NCBI GenBank assembly: GCA_024644775.1
Contig: JAHEHB010000058.1
Coordinates: forward strand, 1-17,534
Source: Deltaproteobacteria bacterium
GTDB taxonomy: Bacteria > Desulfobacterota > Desulfobacteria > Desulfobacterales > SURF-15
Length of the DNA: 17,534 nt
Reading direction: 5' to 3'
Shown: piece by piece, positions 1-7,272 of the stretch
How the letters are laid out: each line of letters begins with the position of its first letter
Position numbering within the stretch: the stretch's first letter is position 1
Translations under genes and position numbers: made by a program
The notes under the pieces: model-generated
What the model was told of the DNA's origin: nothing
The model's input: the letters and a program-made list of their open reading frames with translations, nothing else
Databases searched by the model: none

Positions 1-10
1 CAGAATTGGT

Positions 11-57
11 GGCTAAACATTTAGTCTTGACATTTAGCCGATAATGTTTGTTATTTA
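11..57 (+). promoter_or_regulatory. Candidate promoter/operator upstream of the hydratase operon
   Basis: A perfect -35-like TTGACA lies at 27-32, but no good -10 box sits 16-18 bp downstream (GTTATT at 50-55 is the nearest). The area is rich in symmetry. GGCTAAA (11-17) is the inverse complement of TTTAGCC (33-39), and AAACATT (15-21) is the inverse complement of AATGTTT (43-49). The arms bracket the -35 box, as expected of a regulator binding site, but chance in AT-rich DNA is possible. The window edge at base 1 hides what lies upstream. Confidence 0.3.
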
Positions 58-134
58 TCCAGCTTTTTAAGCTCTCACCTGCCTAATTGAAAAAAAATAG
101 TATCAATCGTCGAAAATTTGTTTAGGATTTTCAC

Positions 135-1394
135 ATGAATATCGCCGAAAAGATCCTGGCCGCACATGCAGGAAAAAAATCTGTTGAGCCCGGACAGTTT
201 CTCATGGTCAAAGTCGATCTGGTCATGACAACCGACGCCACCGGTCTTATCTCGGTTCAGCAATTTGAGAAAATGGGCGGTCAAACGGTTTTTAACCCCC
301 AAAGGGTTGTCTTTACCATGGATCATTTCACACCCTGCCGAAACCTTCAATCAGCCGAAGTGGTCAAATCGCTCCGAGCCTTTGCCTTTGGGCAAAATTT
401 GCTCTGGTATGACGTGGGAGAGGTTGGAATTTGTCATACACTTCTTCCGGATGAAGGCTTGGTGTTGCCTGGAAACATACTGGTGGGCGGCGATTCCCAC
501 ACCTGTACCGCCGGGGCCATAGGGGCGTTTGCCACCGGTATGGGATCGACAGACATTGCCGCTGCCATGGCAACGGGCGATACCTGGATGATGGTGCCGC
601 CCTCCATTAAACTTAACTACCGCGGCTATGTGAAAGAATGGGTGAGCGGCAAGGACCTGATCCTGCATACCATTGGCCAAATCGGAGTCGATGGCGCCGC
701 TTATGCTGCGATGGAGTTCGGCGGAGAGGGTATCGATGCCCTCTCCATGGAAGATCGCTTTACCATGGCCAATATGGCCATCGAAGCCGGGGGCAAGGCC
801 GGTCTTTTCCCTGTGGATGAAAAAACCCTTGAATTTGTCAAGCCCAGAGCAAAGCGATCCTTCACGGTTTACCAGTCGGATCCGGACGCCGACTATCAAC
901 ATACATACGATTTTGAGATATCGGCACTGGAGCCTCAAGTTGCGTTGCCTCATTCACCGGCGAATACCAGACCGGTGGAGCAGGTGGCGGGTATCGAAAT
1001 CGATCAAGCGGTTATTGGTTCTTGCACGAACGGGAGATTGGGTGACCTCCGCGCGGCAGCTCGGGTTCTTTCAGAGCGTAAAATTCACCCCCGGGTGCGG
1101 TGTATCATTGTTCCGGGCACTCAACAAATCTATCTGGAGGCGGTTCGGGAAGGCTTGGTCGAAATATTTATTCAAGCAGGGGCGGTGGTTTCCACACCGA
1201 CGTGCGGCCCTTGCCCGGGAGGGCATATGGGCGTGATTGCAGGTGGAGAAAAGGCCATTTCATCGACAAACCGCAATTTCATCGGTCGGATGGGATCACC
1301 GGAAGCTGAGATATATTTAGCAAATCCGGCTGTCACTGCAGCAAGCGCCGTTACCGGTTGTATCACTCATCCGAAGGAGGTCGCAAAACCATGA
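135..1394 (+). CDS. Aconitase-family hydratase/dehydratase, large subunit (3-isopropylmalate dehydratase large-subunit-like)
   Basis: A 419-residue protein of the LeuC/homoaconitase large-subunit family, which carries a [4Fe-4S] cluster and adds or removes water on hydroxy-di/tricarboxylates. The three cluster cysteines are visible: C297 in IGSCTNG, then C357 and C360 in TCGPC. The substrate motif GDSHTCTAG is at about 119-127 and a C-terminal NPAVTAASAVTGCITHP segment closes the domain. The length matches the short bacterial/archaeal LeuC type (about 420). The ATG follows a weak AGGAT at 124-128. The stop overlaps the start of the small-subunit gene (ATGA, 1391-1394), so the two are translationally coupled. 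Family membership is certain. The substrate is not: no other leucine-synthesis gene is nearby, and the downstream TRAP transporter, acyl-CoA lyase and CoA-transferase point to catabolism, for example citraconate hydration to (R)-citramalate. Isopropylmalate isomerase and homoaconitase remain alternatives. Confidence 0.93.
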   Translation: MNIAEKILAAHAGKKSVEPGQFLMVKVDLVMTTDATGLISVQQFEKMGGQTVFNPQRVVFTMDHFTPCRNLQSAEVVKSLRAFAFGQNLLWYDVGEVGICHTLLPDEGLVLPGNILVGGDSHTCTAGAIGAFATGMGSTDIAAAMATGDTWMMVPPSIKLNYRGYVKEWVSGKDLILHTIGQIGVDGAAYAAMEFGGEGIDALSMEDRFTMANMAIEAGGKAGLFPVDEKTLEFVKPRAKRSFTVYQSDPDADYQHTYDFEISALEPQVALPHSPANTRPVEQVAGIEIDQAVIGSCTNGRLGDLRAAARVLSERKIHPRVRCIIVPGTQQIYLEAVREGLVEIFIQAGAVVSTPTCGPCPGGHMGVIAGGEKAISSTNRNFIGRMGSPEAEIYLANPAVTAASAVTGCITHPKEVAKP

Positions 1395-1897
1395 TAAAGG
1401 GCCGCGTGCATCGCTTTGGAAACAACATTGATACAGACGCCATTGTTCCTGTCTATACGGCCAATCTGGTAGATCCGGTGGCGTTGGGCAAGCACTGCAT
1501 GGAAAATATCGACCCTGATTTTGTTAATCGAGTCAAGTCGGGAGATATCATTGTGGCCGCCAAAAATTTCGGCTGCGGCTCCTCACGGGAAATTGCACCA
1601 TGGTCGATTAAGGGGGCAGGGATTTCTTGTGTGATTGCCGAGAGTTTTGCTCGCATTTTTTTTCGAAATGCGATTAATATTGCACTGCCGGTGATGCAGT
1701 GTCCGGAAGCGGTCACCGAAACAGAAGACGGTGATATCCTGGAAGTTAAAGTCGGTGACGGTATCATCAATAACGTAACCAAACATCGAATTTTCAATGC
1801 GGCACCCTATCCGGAGTTTATTCAGGAACTGATCTCCTGCGGGGGGCTGGTATCGTTTACTCAAAAACGGCTTACGCAAGCAGGTACGGACAAGTAG
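1391..1897 (+). CDS. Aconitase-family hydratase/dehydratase, small subunit (3-isopropylmalate dehydratase small-subunit-like)
   Basis: A 168-residue swivelling-domain subunit that pairs with the preceding large subunit. Family motifs are visible: NNIDTDAI at 11-18, the phosphate/carboxylate-binding GCGSSRE at 61-67 and FRNAIN at about 91-96. The start at 1391 was preferred to an in-frame ATG at 1358 because AGGAGG lies at 1375-1380, the first residues then match the family N-terminus, and it forms an ATGA overlap with the large-subunit stop. The loop that sets substrate choice in this family, usually a YLxx tetrapeptide such as YLRT or YLVY, reads Y22-T-A-N25 here before LVDP. That is a departure from both textbook types and fits a non-standard substrate, though this last point is inference. 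Confidence 0.92.
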   Translation: MIKGRVHRFGNNIDTDAIVPVYTANLVDPVALGKHCMENIDPDFVNRVKSGDIIVAAKNFGCGSSREIAPWSIKGAGISCVIAESFARIFFRNAINIALPVMQCPEAVTETEDGDILEVKVGDGIINNVTKHRIFNAAPYPEFIQELISCGGLVSFTQKRLTQAGTDK

Positions 1898-1918
1898 AAT
1901 ATCACGGTGCTTTTTGAC

Positions 1919-2073
1919 TAGTGTCCATCCACAAATGGCCAATTTCCGCAATATCGGCGTTGGGCTCCGAATTTTAATCCTCAAAATACTCAATGTATTC
2001 CTGTGGTTAATCCGCCGGAGGCGGACGCCCGCCTTGATCTTGCAAAAATTTTTTCATCCCTGGACGGACACTA
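1919..2073. repeat. MITE-like element with terminal inverted repeats
   Basis: The ends TAGTGTCCATCCA (1919-1931) and TGGACGGACACTA (2061-2073) are inverse complements at 12 of 13 positions. The symmetry continues inward imperfectly: AATTTCCGCAATATC (1941-1955) matches the complement of 2036-2050 at 12 of 15 positions. The centre holds a small perfect hairpin TCCGCC-GGA-GGCGGA (2011-2025). No credible gene is inside. It fills nearly the whole gap between the hydratase small subunit and dctM and ends four bases before the dctM ribosome binding site. The structure fits a non-autonomous mobile repeat. I recall similar sequences between genes of Desulfobacterota, which a genome search would confirm. 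A clear target-site duplication is not visible. Confidence 0.7.
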
Positions 2074-2090
2074 ACTAAGGGGTTTTCTCG

Positions 2091-3389
2091 ATGCTTATCG
2101 CAGCTTTCATCAGCGTGCTTTTGATCCTCATGATCGCCATGGGCTTTGAGATTTTTTTAGCACTGGGGGTCGCAGGGGCGCTTGGGATACTCCTTTCCAA
2201 AGGCGCCAATATGCTGGTTCTTGCCACGACCTCATTCTACGGGCAATTGGATGTATTTGAGATGATCGCGCTGCCGCTTTTTATTCTGATGGGGCATGTC
2301 CTGTCCAAAACCCCTATCGGCAAAGATCTTTTTCAAGCTGCTTCAAACTGGCTCTCCTGGCTGCCGGGTGGGTTGGCGGTTGCCTCTGTGGGGGCCTGTA
2401 CCATATTCGGGGCGGTCAGTGGGGCTTCGGTTGCCGGTGTGGCTGCCATCGGCTCGTTGGCGGTGCCGGAAATGACAAAGAGAGGGTATGCAGTCCGGAT
2501 TGCCGCCGGTTCGGTGGTTACGGCAGGGGCGCTGGCCATGCTTATTCCGCCCAGCATTCCATTTATTATATACAGTGCAATCACCGGCGAGTCGGTGGCA
2601 AAACTGTTTATCGGCGGCATCGTACCCGGATTGGTCATGGCCTTATTTTTAAGTATATTTATTATTGTCAGTGTATTGCTTAACCCGTCACTTGCGCCGG
2701 AAGCAGAGGATATTCGCGCCACCTGGCGCCAGCGCGTTATGAGCTTAGGCAAGATCTGGCACGCTTTGATTCTGATCATACTGGTGTTGGGCTCGATCTA
2801 TACCGGCATTGCAACGCCAACGGAGGCATCGGCCGTCGGTGTGGCCGGTGCTTTGATAATTGCCGGTGGCGTTTACAAAATTCTGACGCTTGCAAGTACG
2901 TTTGGTATCTTAAAAGACAGCCTTAGAATCAGCTGCGCGATTTTGATGATTATGGGAAGCGCCAAGATTTTCGGCGACTTTTTAAACATGGTTCGGGTAC
3001 CGCAACAGTTATCCGAATTTCTTTTGGGGTTAAACCTGCCAAATGTTGCTATTTTGCTGGTCATTCAGGCGCTTCTGATCGTGCTCGGTATGTTTGTGGA
3101 CGCCGCTTCCTTGATGGTCGTAACCACACCGATCCTGCTGCCCCTGATACAGGGGATGGGATACGATCCGCTTTGGTTTGGTATTGTTTTGGTAATCAAT
3201 CTGGAGCTGGCTGTTGTAACACCCCCTGTCGGATTAAATTTGTATACACTTCGGGGAGTGTGCCCATTTCTTACCATCGAGCAGATCATACGCAGTTCGA
3301 TTCCGTTTTTGATGGTTCAGTTGATCGCGTTGATCCTTTTTACGCTTGTACCCGGCTTGAGTCTGTGGTTGCCGTCGTTTATCAGGTAA
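2091..3389 (+). CDS. dctM: TRAP transporter large permease (DctM/SiaM large-subunit family)
   Basis: A 432-residue, very hydrophobic protein with about 12 predicted membrane helices, the usual size of DctM. It is the sodium- or proton-coupled channel subunit of a TRAP transporter for organic acids. Family segments include FGAVSGASVAGVAAIGSLAVP, followed by a PEMTKRGY loop, near 105-130, TEASAVGVAGAL near 243-254 and a late VVTPPVGLNLY near 374-384. The Shine-Dalgarno AAGGGG (2077-2082) sits 8 bases before the ATG, just downstream of the MITE-like repeat. Gene order M-P-Q is complete within the window. It probably belongs to the same transcript as the hydratase genes, read through the repeat. 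The substrate cannot be read from this subunit, but the neighbours suggest a branched C4-C6 dicarboxylate. Confidence 0.96.
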   Translation: MLIAAFISVLLILMIAMGFEIFLALGVAGALGILLSKGANMLVLATTSFYGQLDVFEMIALPLFILMGHVLSKTPIGKDLFQAASNWLSWLPGGLAVASVGACTIFGAVSGASVAGVAAIGSLAVPEMTKRGYAVRIAAGSVVTAGALAMLIPPSIPFIIYSAITGESVAKLFIGGIVPGLVMALFLSIFIIVSVLLNPSLAPEAEDIRATWRQRVMSLGKIWHALILIILVLGSIYTGIATPTEASAVGVAGALIIAGGVYKILTLASTFGILKDSLRISCAILMIMGSAKIFGDFLNMVRVPQQLSEFLLGLNLPNVAILLVIQALLIVLGMFVDAASLMVVTTPILLPLIQGMGYDPLWFGIVLVINLELAVVTPPVGLNLYTLRGVCPFLTIEQIIRSSIPFLMVQLIALILFTLVPGLSLWLPSFIR

Positions 3390-3457
3390 GGGTGGGGGTA
3401 CGGAACTTGTCGTCCCCGAATTTGGATTCCAAGAATTTACATACGGAGGAAAAGATT

Positions 3458-4504
3458 ATGAAACAAATGAATCGAAGAGATTTCCTAAAGGCCGTGGGTA
3501 TTGCCGGTGGTGTGGCCGCTATTTCCGGACCAAAGGGATTTTTAGGTGGAGTCGCTTATGGCGCACCGACATTCACCGGTGTGACCTACCTTACTCCGGG
3601 CTACAAAGACCTTATGCCGGCCATCCGGAAATTTGTGGATGAACTATCCAAAAATGCCGGCAGCAAATTTAAGGTGGATTTCTATGACTCGCAGACATTG
3701 GTTAAAGCAAGTGAACAGAATGCTGCGTTGCGGGCCGGAACCATCCAGTTTATGTTCCATACCTCCTCTTATATCACCCGGTCGTTTAAAATCCTGGGAG
3801 TTACGGGACTACCCGGGGTGGTCGAAGACCTCTACAAGCATCCTGAACGTCAGATGATGGAATCTCCTTTGTGGAAAGCCATGAATGACGCCCTGGTAAA
3901 AGAAAACATCTTTCAATTGACCATGGGCGGCGGTCTGCTGGAGCCGGAATATATTTGGAGCGGGGAGAAAAAGATAACCAGCCTGAAAGATCTCAACGGT
4001 AAACGCTGCCGTATTGTGAGCTATGAGGCGACTGAAGCGCTCAAAAAATTCGGTGTTTCAGGTGTGCGGATACCTTCTTCCGAGCTCTATCTGGCCGTTC
4101 AACGGGGAACCGTTGATGGGGTTGTGGCAAATGTCAGCACGATCATCAGCCGGAAGGTAAACGAGCAGATCAAATGTATCTTTAAGCTGCCGGTAACGGG
4201 ATTTACCATCTCCATTTTTTTGTTAAAAAGCAAATGGGATACCATGCCGGCCGATCAAAAGGATGCTTTCTGGAACGCAGCGAAGGTTTATGACCAGTAC
4301 TGTGCGCCTCGAATTAACAGCAAATTCTATCCTGAGGTCTACTGGCCGATCATAAAGAAGGGCAACGTCGAAATCGTAGAACCTACGAAGGAAGAGCTTG
4401 CCAAGTTTGCTGCCGAGAGCCGGTCGGTTCTTGACTGGTGGAAAAAGCAAGTGGGCGAGGAACTCGGCCAGAAAATGATCGATCTGGCAATGGGGAAAGC
4501 ATGA
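3458..4504 (+). CDS. dctP: TRAP transporter periplasmic substrate-binding protein (DctP family)
   Basis: A 348-residue solute receptor of the DctP family. It starts with a twin-arginine-type leader: NRRDFLK at residues 5-11, a short hydrophobic stretch, and a likely cleavage site near AYG-A at 33-36. Export as a folded protein through Tat is therefore likely. The mature part has the family pattern of a DLNGKRCRI strand, which normally supplies the carboxylate-binding arginine, followed by ELYLAVQRGTVDGV in the second lobe. The start at 3458 was chosen because GGAGGA lies at 3445-3450 and it places the Tat motif at the N-terminus. The frame stays open upstream into dctM but codes for nothing plausible there. 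The stop overlaps the dctQ start. It should bind an organic acid; the ligand is inferred from the neighbouring pathway enzymes only. Confidence 0.95.
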   Translation: MKQMNRRDFLKAVGIAGGVAAISGPKGFLGGVAYGAPTFTGVTYLTPGYKDLMPAIRKFVDELSKNAGSKFKVDFYDSQTLVKASEQNAALRAGTIQFMFHTSSYITRSFKILGVTGLPGVVEDLYKHPERQMMESPLWKAMNDALVKENIFQLTMGGGLLEPEYIWSGEKKITSLKDLNGKRCRIVSYEATEALKKFGVSGVRIPSSELYLAVQRGTVDGVVANVSTIISRKVNEQIKCIFKLPVTGFTISIFLLKSKWDTMPADQKDAFWNAAKVYDQYCAPRINSKFYPEVYWPIIKKGNVEIVEPTKEELAKFAAESRSVLDWWKKQVGEELGQKMIDLAMGKA

Positions 4505-5001
4505 AAAGGCAATCTGTGAATCCGATGAAATCCATCGTCCGGATGGCCCAAGGCTTTGGTTTCCTGGGCCAGTTGGCTTTGGCCGTCATGGTGCTGACCA
4601 TCTGTTATGATGTGGTTATGCGTTATGTATTTAATGCACCGACTTCCTGGAGCCTGGAGGTGAATACGTTTTTGGTTATTTTCATTACCATGATACCGTC
4701 CAGTGAAGTGCTCCGGGAGGATAGTCATCTACGGATCGGTTTTTTTATTTCCAAATTTGAACCGAAAGCCCAGAATGTCGTCCGACGGGTTGCCGCTCTT
4801 TTGGGCGTTGCATTTTGTGCCTTGATGACCAAAAACGGTTTGAGCATAGCGATCAGTGCGTTTCAGTATGACCAGCGAATGTCAACCCCGCTGGGCACGC
4901 CGATGGTTATCCCGTACCTGTTTATTCCGTTCGGATTTACGGTGCTCGGATTACAATTCCTAGCCCGACTAATCGGTTATAAGAATGAGGAGGCTTTATG
5001 A
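4501..5001 (+). CDS. dctQ: TRAP transporter small permease (DctQ family)
   Basis: A 166-residue membrane protein with four predicted helices, the normal DctQ layout. The family signature lies after helix 1: a CYDVVMRYVFNAPTSWSLEV stretch that contains the conserved R-Y-x-F-N and W-x-x-E positions. A charged loop VLREDSHLRIGFF follows helix 2. It forms the membrane complex with DctM and accepts substrate from DctP. The ATG at 4501 overlaps the dctP stop (ATGA), and the stop overlaps the next gene start in the same way, so dctP, dctQ and the lyase gene form one tightly coupled unit. An open frame upstream (from 4438) is inside dctP and was not used as start. Confidence 0.94.
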   Translation: MKRQSVNPMKSIVRMAQGFGFLGQLALAVMVLTICYDVVMRYVFNAPTSWSLEVNTFLVIFITMIPSSEVLREDSHLRIGFFISKFEPKAQNVVRRVAALLGVAFCALMTKNGLSIAISAFQYDQRMSTPLGTPMVIPYLFIPFGFTVLGLQFLARLIGYKNEEAL

Positions 5002-5930
5002 ACCTGCCCAATAAAGTTGTCATTCGAGATGTCGCCCCCCGGGATGGCTTTCAATCGTGGCCGGACTTTATCCCAACAGAGAAAAAGGTCGAAATCATCA
5101 AAGCCATTGTGGGCACAGGGATCAGCGAGATCGAAACAACCTCGTTTGTGAATCCCAAGGTCGTTCCGCAGATGCGAGATGCAGCCGATGTCATGAAAGC
5201 GGTTCCAAGAAAAGCCGGATATACACATTGTGCTCTGGTGCCCAATCTCAAAGGCGCCCAGCTGGCAATGGATGCAGGTGTCGACAAACTCTGTGTGGTG
5301 ATTTCGGCCACCGACGCTCACAACCAGGCGAATGTGCGCCGCACGGTGGCCGAGTCGTTGACCGATCTAAAAGCCATATTCACATTGGCACAGGAAAAAT
5401 CGGTCCCGGTAATCGGCGGTGTGGGGGTTGCTTTCGGCTGTCCTTACCAGGGAGATGTGCCGGTTGAAGCGGTTTTAAAAATCATCCAAGCATATGTCGA
5501 CAGCGGAGCCGATTCGATCATGCTTGCAGATACCACCGGTATGGCCACGCCGCCCCGGGTCACGCATCTCGTGGATACTTTCCGAAAGCGGTTTTCCGAC
5601 ACCCGGCTGGGGCTTCATTTTCACAACAATCGGGGAACGGCCATGACCAATCTGTATGTCGCTCTGCGTGCCGGGGCTGTCATATTCGATACGGCGCTCG
5701 GGGGTATCGGCGGTTGCCCCAATGTGCCGGATGCAGCCGGAAATCTGCCCACTTCGGACGTCGTCTACATGCTCGAAGATATAGGAATCGATACCGGCAT
5801 TGACTTGGATGCCACCATCAAGGCGGCGCATCTCTTGGAGACAATCCTCGGCCGGAAACTGCCCGGGCAAGTCATGAAATCCGGCCCTCGGGAGCCCGAA
5901 CGGGCTGCTCGAATCTGCAAAACACATTAG
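4998..5930 (+). CDS. HMG-CoA-lyase-family acyl-CoA lyase, possibly (R)-citramalyl-CoA lyase
   Basis: A 310-residue TIM-barrel protein of the HMGL-like family, which cleaves tertiary beta-hydroxyacyl-CoAs in a metal-dependent retro-Claisen reaction to acetyl-CoA and a keto acid. The active site is complete: R15-D16 in APRDGFQ, metal-binding H207 and H209 in LHFHNN, the catalytic C240 in GGIGGCP and metal ligand N249 in AAGNLPT. The length is that of bacterial HMG-CoA lyases. A GAGGAGG lies at 4986-4992 and the ATG overlaps the dctQ stop. HMG-CoA cleavage (leucine breakdown) is one option, but no leucine-degradation genes are present. The hydratase and class III CoA-transferase beside it match the set needed for (R)-citramalyl-CoA, whose lyase in Chloroflexus aurantiacus is HMGL-like. 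The family is sure; the substrate is inference. Confidence 0.94.
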   Translation: MNLPNKVVIRDVAPRDGFQSWPDFIPTEKKVEIIKAIVGTGISEIETTSFVNPKVVPQMRDAADVMKAVPRKAGYTHCALVPNLKGAQLAMDAGVDKLCVVISATDAHNQANVRRTVAESLTDLKAIFTLAQEKSVPVIGGVGVAFGCPYQGDVPVEAVLKIIQAYVDSGADSIMLADTTGMATPPRVTHLVDTFRKRFSDTRLGLHFHNNRGTAMTNLYVALRAGAVIFDTALGGIGGCPNVPDAAGNLPTSDVVYMLEDIGIDTGIDLDATIKAAHLLETILGRKLPGQVMKSGPREPERAARICKTH

Positions 5931-5962
5931 CCATATTGTTTGATATAAGGAGTTGACTGATA

Positions 5963-7159
5963 ATGGAAAAGGAAAAGCGCCTACCTCTCAGCGGAATCAG
6001 AGTTTTGGAACTGGGTCATGCCATCTTGGGCCCCAGCTGTGGACAAATCCTGGCTGATATGGGCGCCGAAGTGATACGAATTGAACGTGCTCCGGACGGT
6101 GACAGCACGCGTAAGTTGCCTGGATTTGGGGCTGGATTCTTTCATTTTTTCAACCGAAACAAGAAGAGTTTGGTCATCGATCTTAAAAGCGAACAGGGCA
6201 AAGCGCTGCTAAAGAAGCTGATCGCTTCGGCAGATGTTATGTTCGACAATTTTGGCCCGGGAGCTGTGGACCGCCTCGGCTTCAACTATGACGCGTGTGC
6301 TGCCATTAACCCCCGAATAATCTACGGCTCTTTGAAAGGCTTTATGCCGGGTCCCTATGAGCACCGACCCAGTTTAGACAATCTGGTTCAGATGATGGGG
6401 GGGCTGGCGTATATGACCGGGCCGGCAGGACGACCCCTTCGAGCCGGCGCCTCAGTGATCGATATTTTAGGCGGTACCTTTGGCGCCCTTGGCATTATCG
6501 CCGCTCTGTACGATCGGAAGGAAACCGGGAAAGGCCAACTGGTTCGGGCAACGCTGTTTGAGTCGACCGCCTATCTGGTTGCCCAGCATATGGCCATGGC
6601 GGCGGTAACCGGAGAACCCCCTCCCCCCATGCCGGAGGGCAAAATGCCATGGTCCGTCTACGATTTGTTTGAAACCAAGGATGGGGAGACCATTTTTATC
6701 GGTATGACCAGTGACTTTCATTGGCAGCGGTTTTGTCAGGTCTTCGGTTTGCAAGACCTGCTCGCCGATGAGCGGCTTAAAACCAACAATTCCCGTTGTG
6801 AAGAACGGGAGTGGCTCATTCCGAAGCTGACGGAGGTATTTAGACGACTACCCGCTGACGAGGTTATTAAGGGATGCGAAGAATCGGTAATCCCTTTTGC
6901 ACCGATCCGTCGGCCCGACCAGCTGTTTGAGGACCCTCACTTAAATCGGAGCGGCGGGTTTGTAGAAACAATGCTTCCCAGCGGGAAAAAAACCAAGCTT
7001 CCAAAACTCCCGCTTCGAATGGGAGAATATGAATTCGGCCTCCGGTCAGAACCCCCAAAACCAGGAGAGGGGACCCATGAGGTCCTGAAATCCGTCGGTT
7101 TTAGTGACGATGACATCACCGCGTTTATCAATGCGGGTGTTGTGTTCATCAAGGATTAA
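5963..7159 (+). CDS. Class III (CaiB/BaiF) CoA-transferase, possibly succinyl-CoA:citramalate CoA-transferase
   Basis: A 398-residue family III CoA-transferase, which moves CoA between carboxylic acids through a mixed anhydride on an aspartate. The opening LSGIRVLELGHAILGPSCGQ and GAEVIRIERAPDGD are typical CoA-binding segments. D139 in RPSLDNLVQMMGG is in the position of the catalytic aspartate. A TGKGQLVRATLFES segment (188-201) is also family-typical. AAGGAG lies at 5947-5952, 10 bases before the ATG, and the gene is 32 bp after the lyase, so it is the last gene of the operon. In context it should activate a hydroxy-dicarboxylate such as citramalate with succinyl-CoA or acetyl-CoA, making the lyase substrate. 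A weak hairpin (7190-7213) follows but has no U-run, so the transcript end is unclear. Confidence 0.94.
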   Translation: MEKEKRLPLSGIRVLELGHAILGPSCGQILADMGAEVIRIERAPDGDSTRKLPGFGAGFFHFFNRNKKSLVIDLKSEQGKALLKKLIASADVMFDNFGPGAVDRLGFNYDACAAINPRIIYGSLKGFMPGPYEHRPSLDNLVQMMGGLAYMTGPAGRPLRAGASVIDILGGTFGALGIIAALYDRKETGKGQLVRATLFESTAYLVAQHMAMAAVTGEPPPPMPEGKMPWSVYDLFETKDGETIFIGMTSDFHWQRFCQVFGLQDLLADERLKTNNSRCEEREWLIPKLTEVFRRLPADEVIKGCEESVIPFAPIRRPDQLFEDPHLNRSGGFVETMLPSGKKTKLPKLPLRMGEYEFGLRSEPPKPGEGTHEVLKSVGFSDDDITAFINAGVVFIKD

Positions 7160-7242
7160 CAGATTAGACTTAGGGCCTATGATTATGTTTATCCTCACTG
7201 CGCTAAAAGGATAGGTCTATTTGAATTTAGATGCCACGCGCC

Positions 7243-7270
7243 AATTGGAAAATTGGAATGATGGAATGAT
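7243..7270. repeat. Short AT-rich tandem repeats at the 5' edge of an MFS gene
   Basis: Two copies of AATTGGAA (7243-7258) run into two overlapping-phase copies of GGAATGAT (7255-7270). They end two bases before the GTG used as the longest start of the next gene. The motif style resembles the AT-rich repeat at 15864-16033, which may mean both derive from the same kind of spreading repeat. Replication slippage here would change the spacing of any promoter or ribosome site of the MFS gene. Confidence 0.6.
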
Positions 7271-7272
7271 GG

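Noticed and set aside
351..953. A 200-codon open frame on the minus strand
   Set aside because: It lies wholly antisense inside the hydratase large-subunit gene and its composition is rich in His, Gly and Arg without any family motif, as expected from the opposite strand of a real gene.
135..1897. Leucine biosynthesis isopropylmalate isomerase (leuCD) as the functional call
   Set aside because: The family match is right, but no leuA, leuB or ilv gene is near and the operon continues into a TRAP transporter, an acyl-CoA lyase and a CoA-transferase. Kept as an alternative only.
7190..7213. Hairpin TATCCT...AGGATA as terminator of the first operon
   Set aside because: A six-pair stem with a 12-nt loop and no U-tract is too weak to call.
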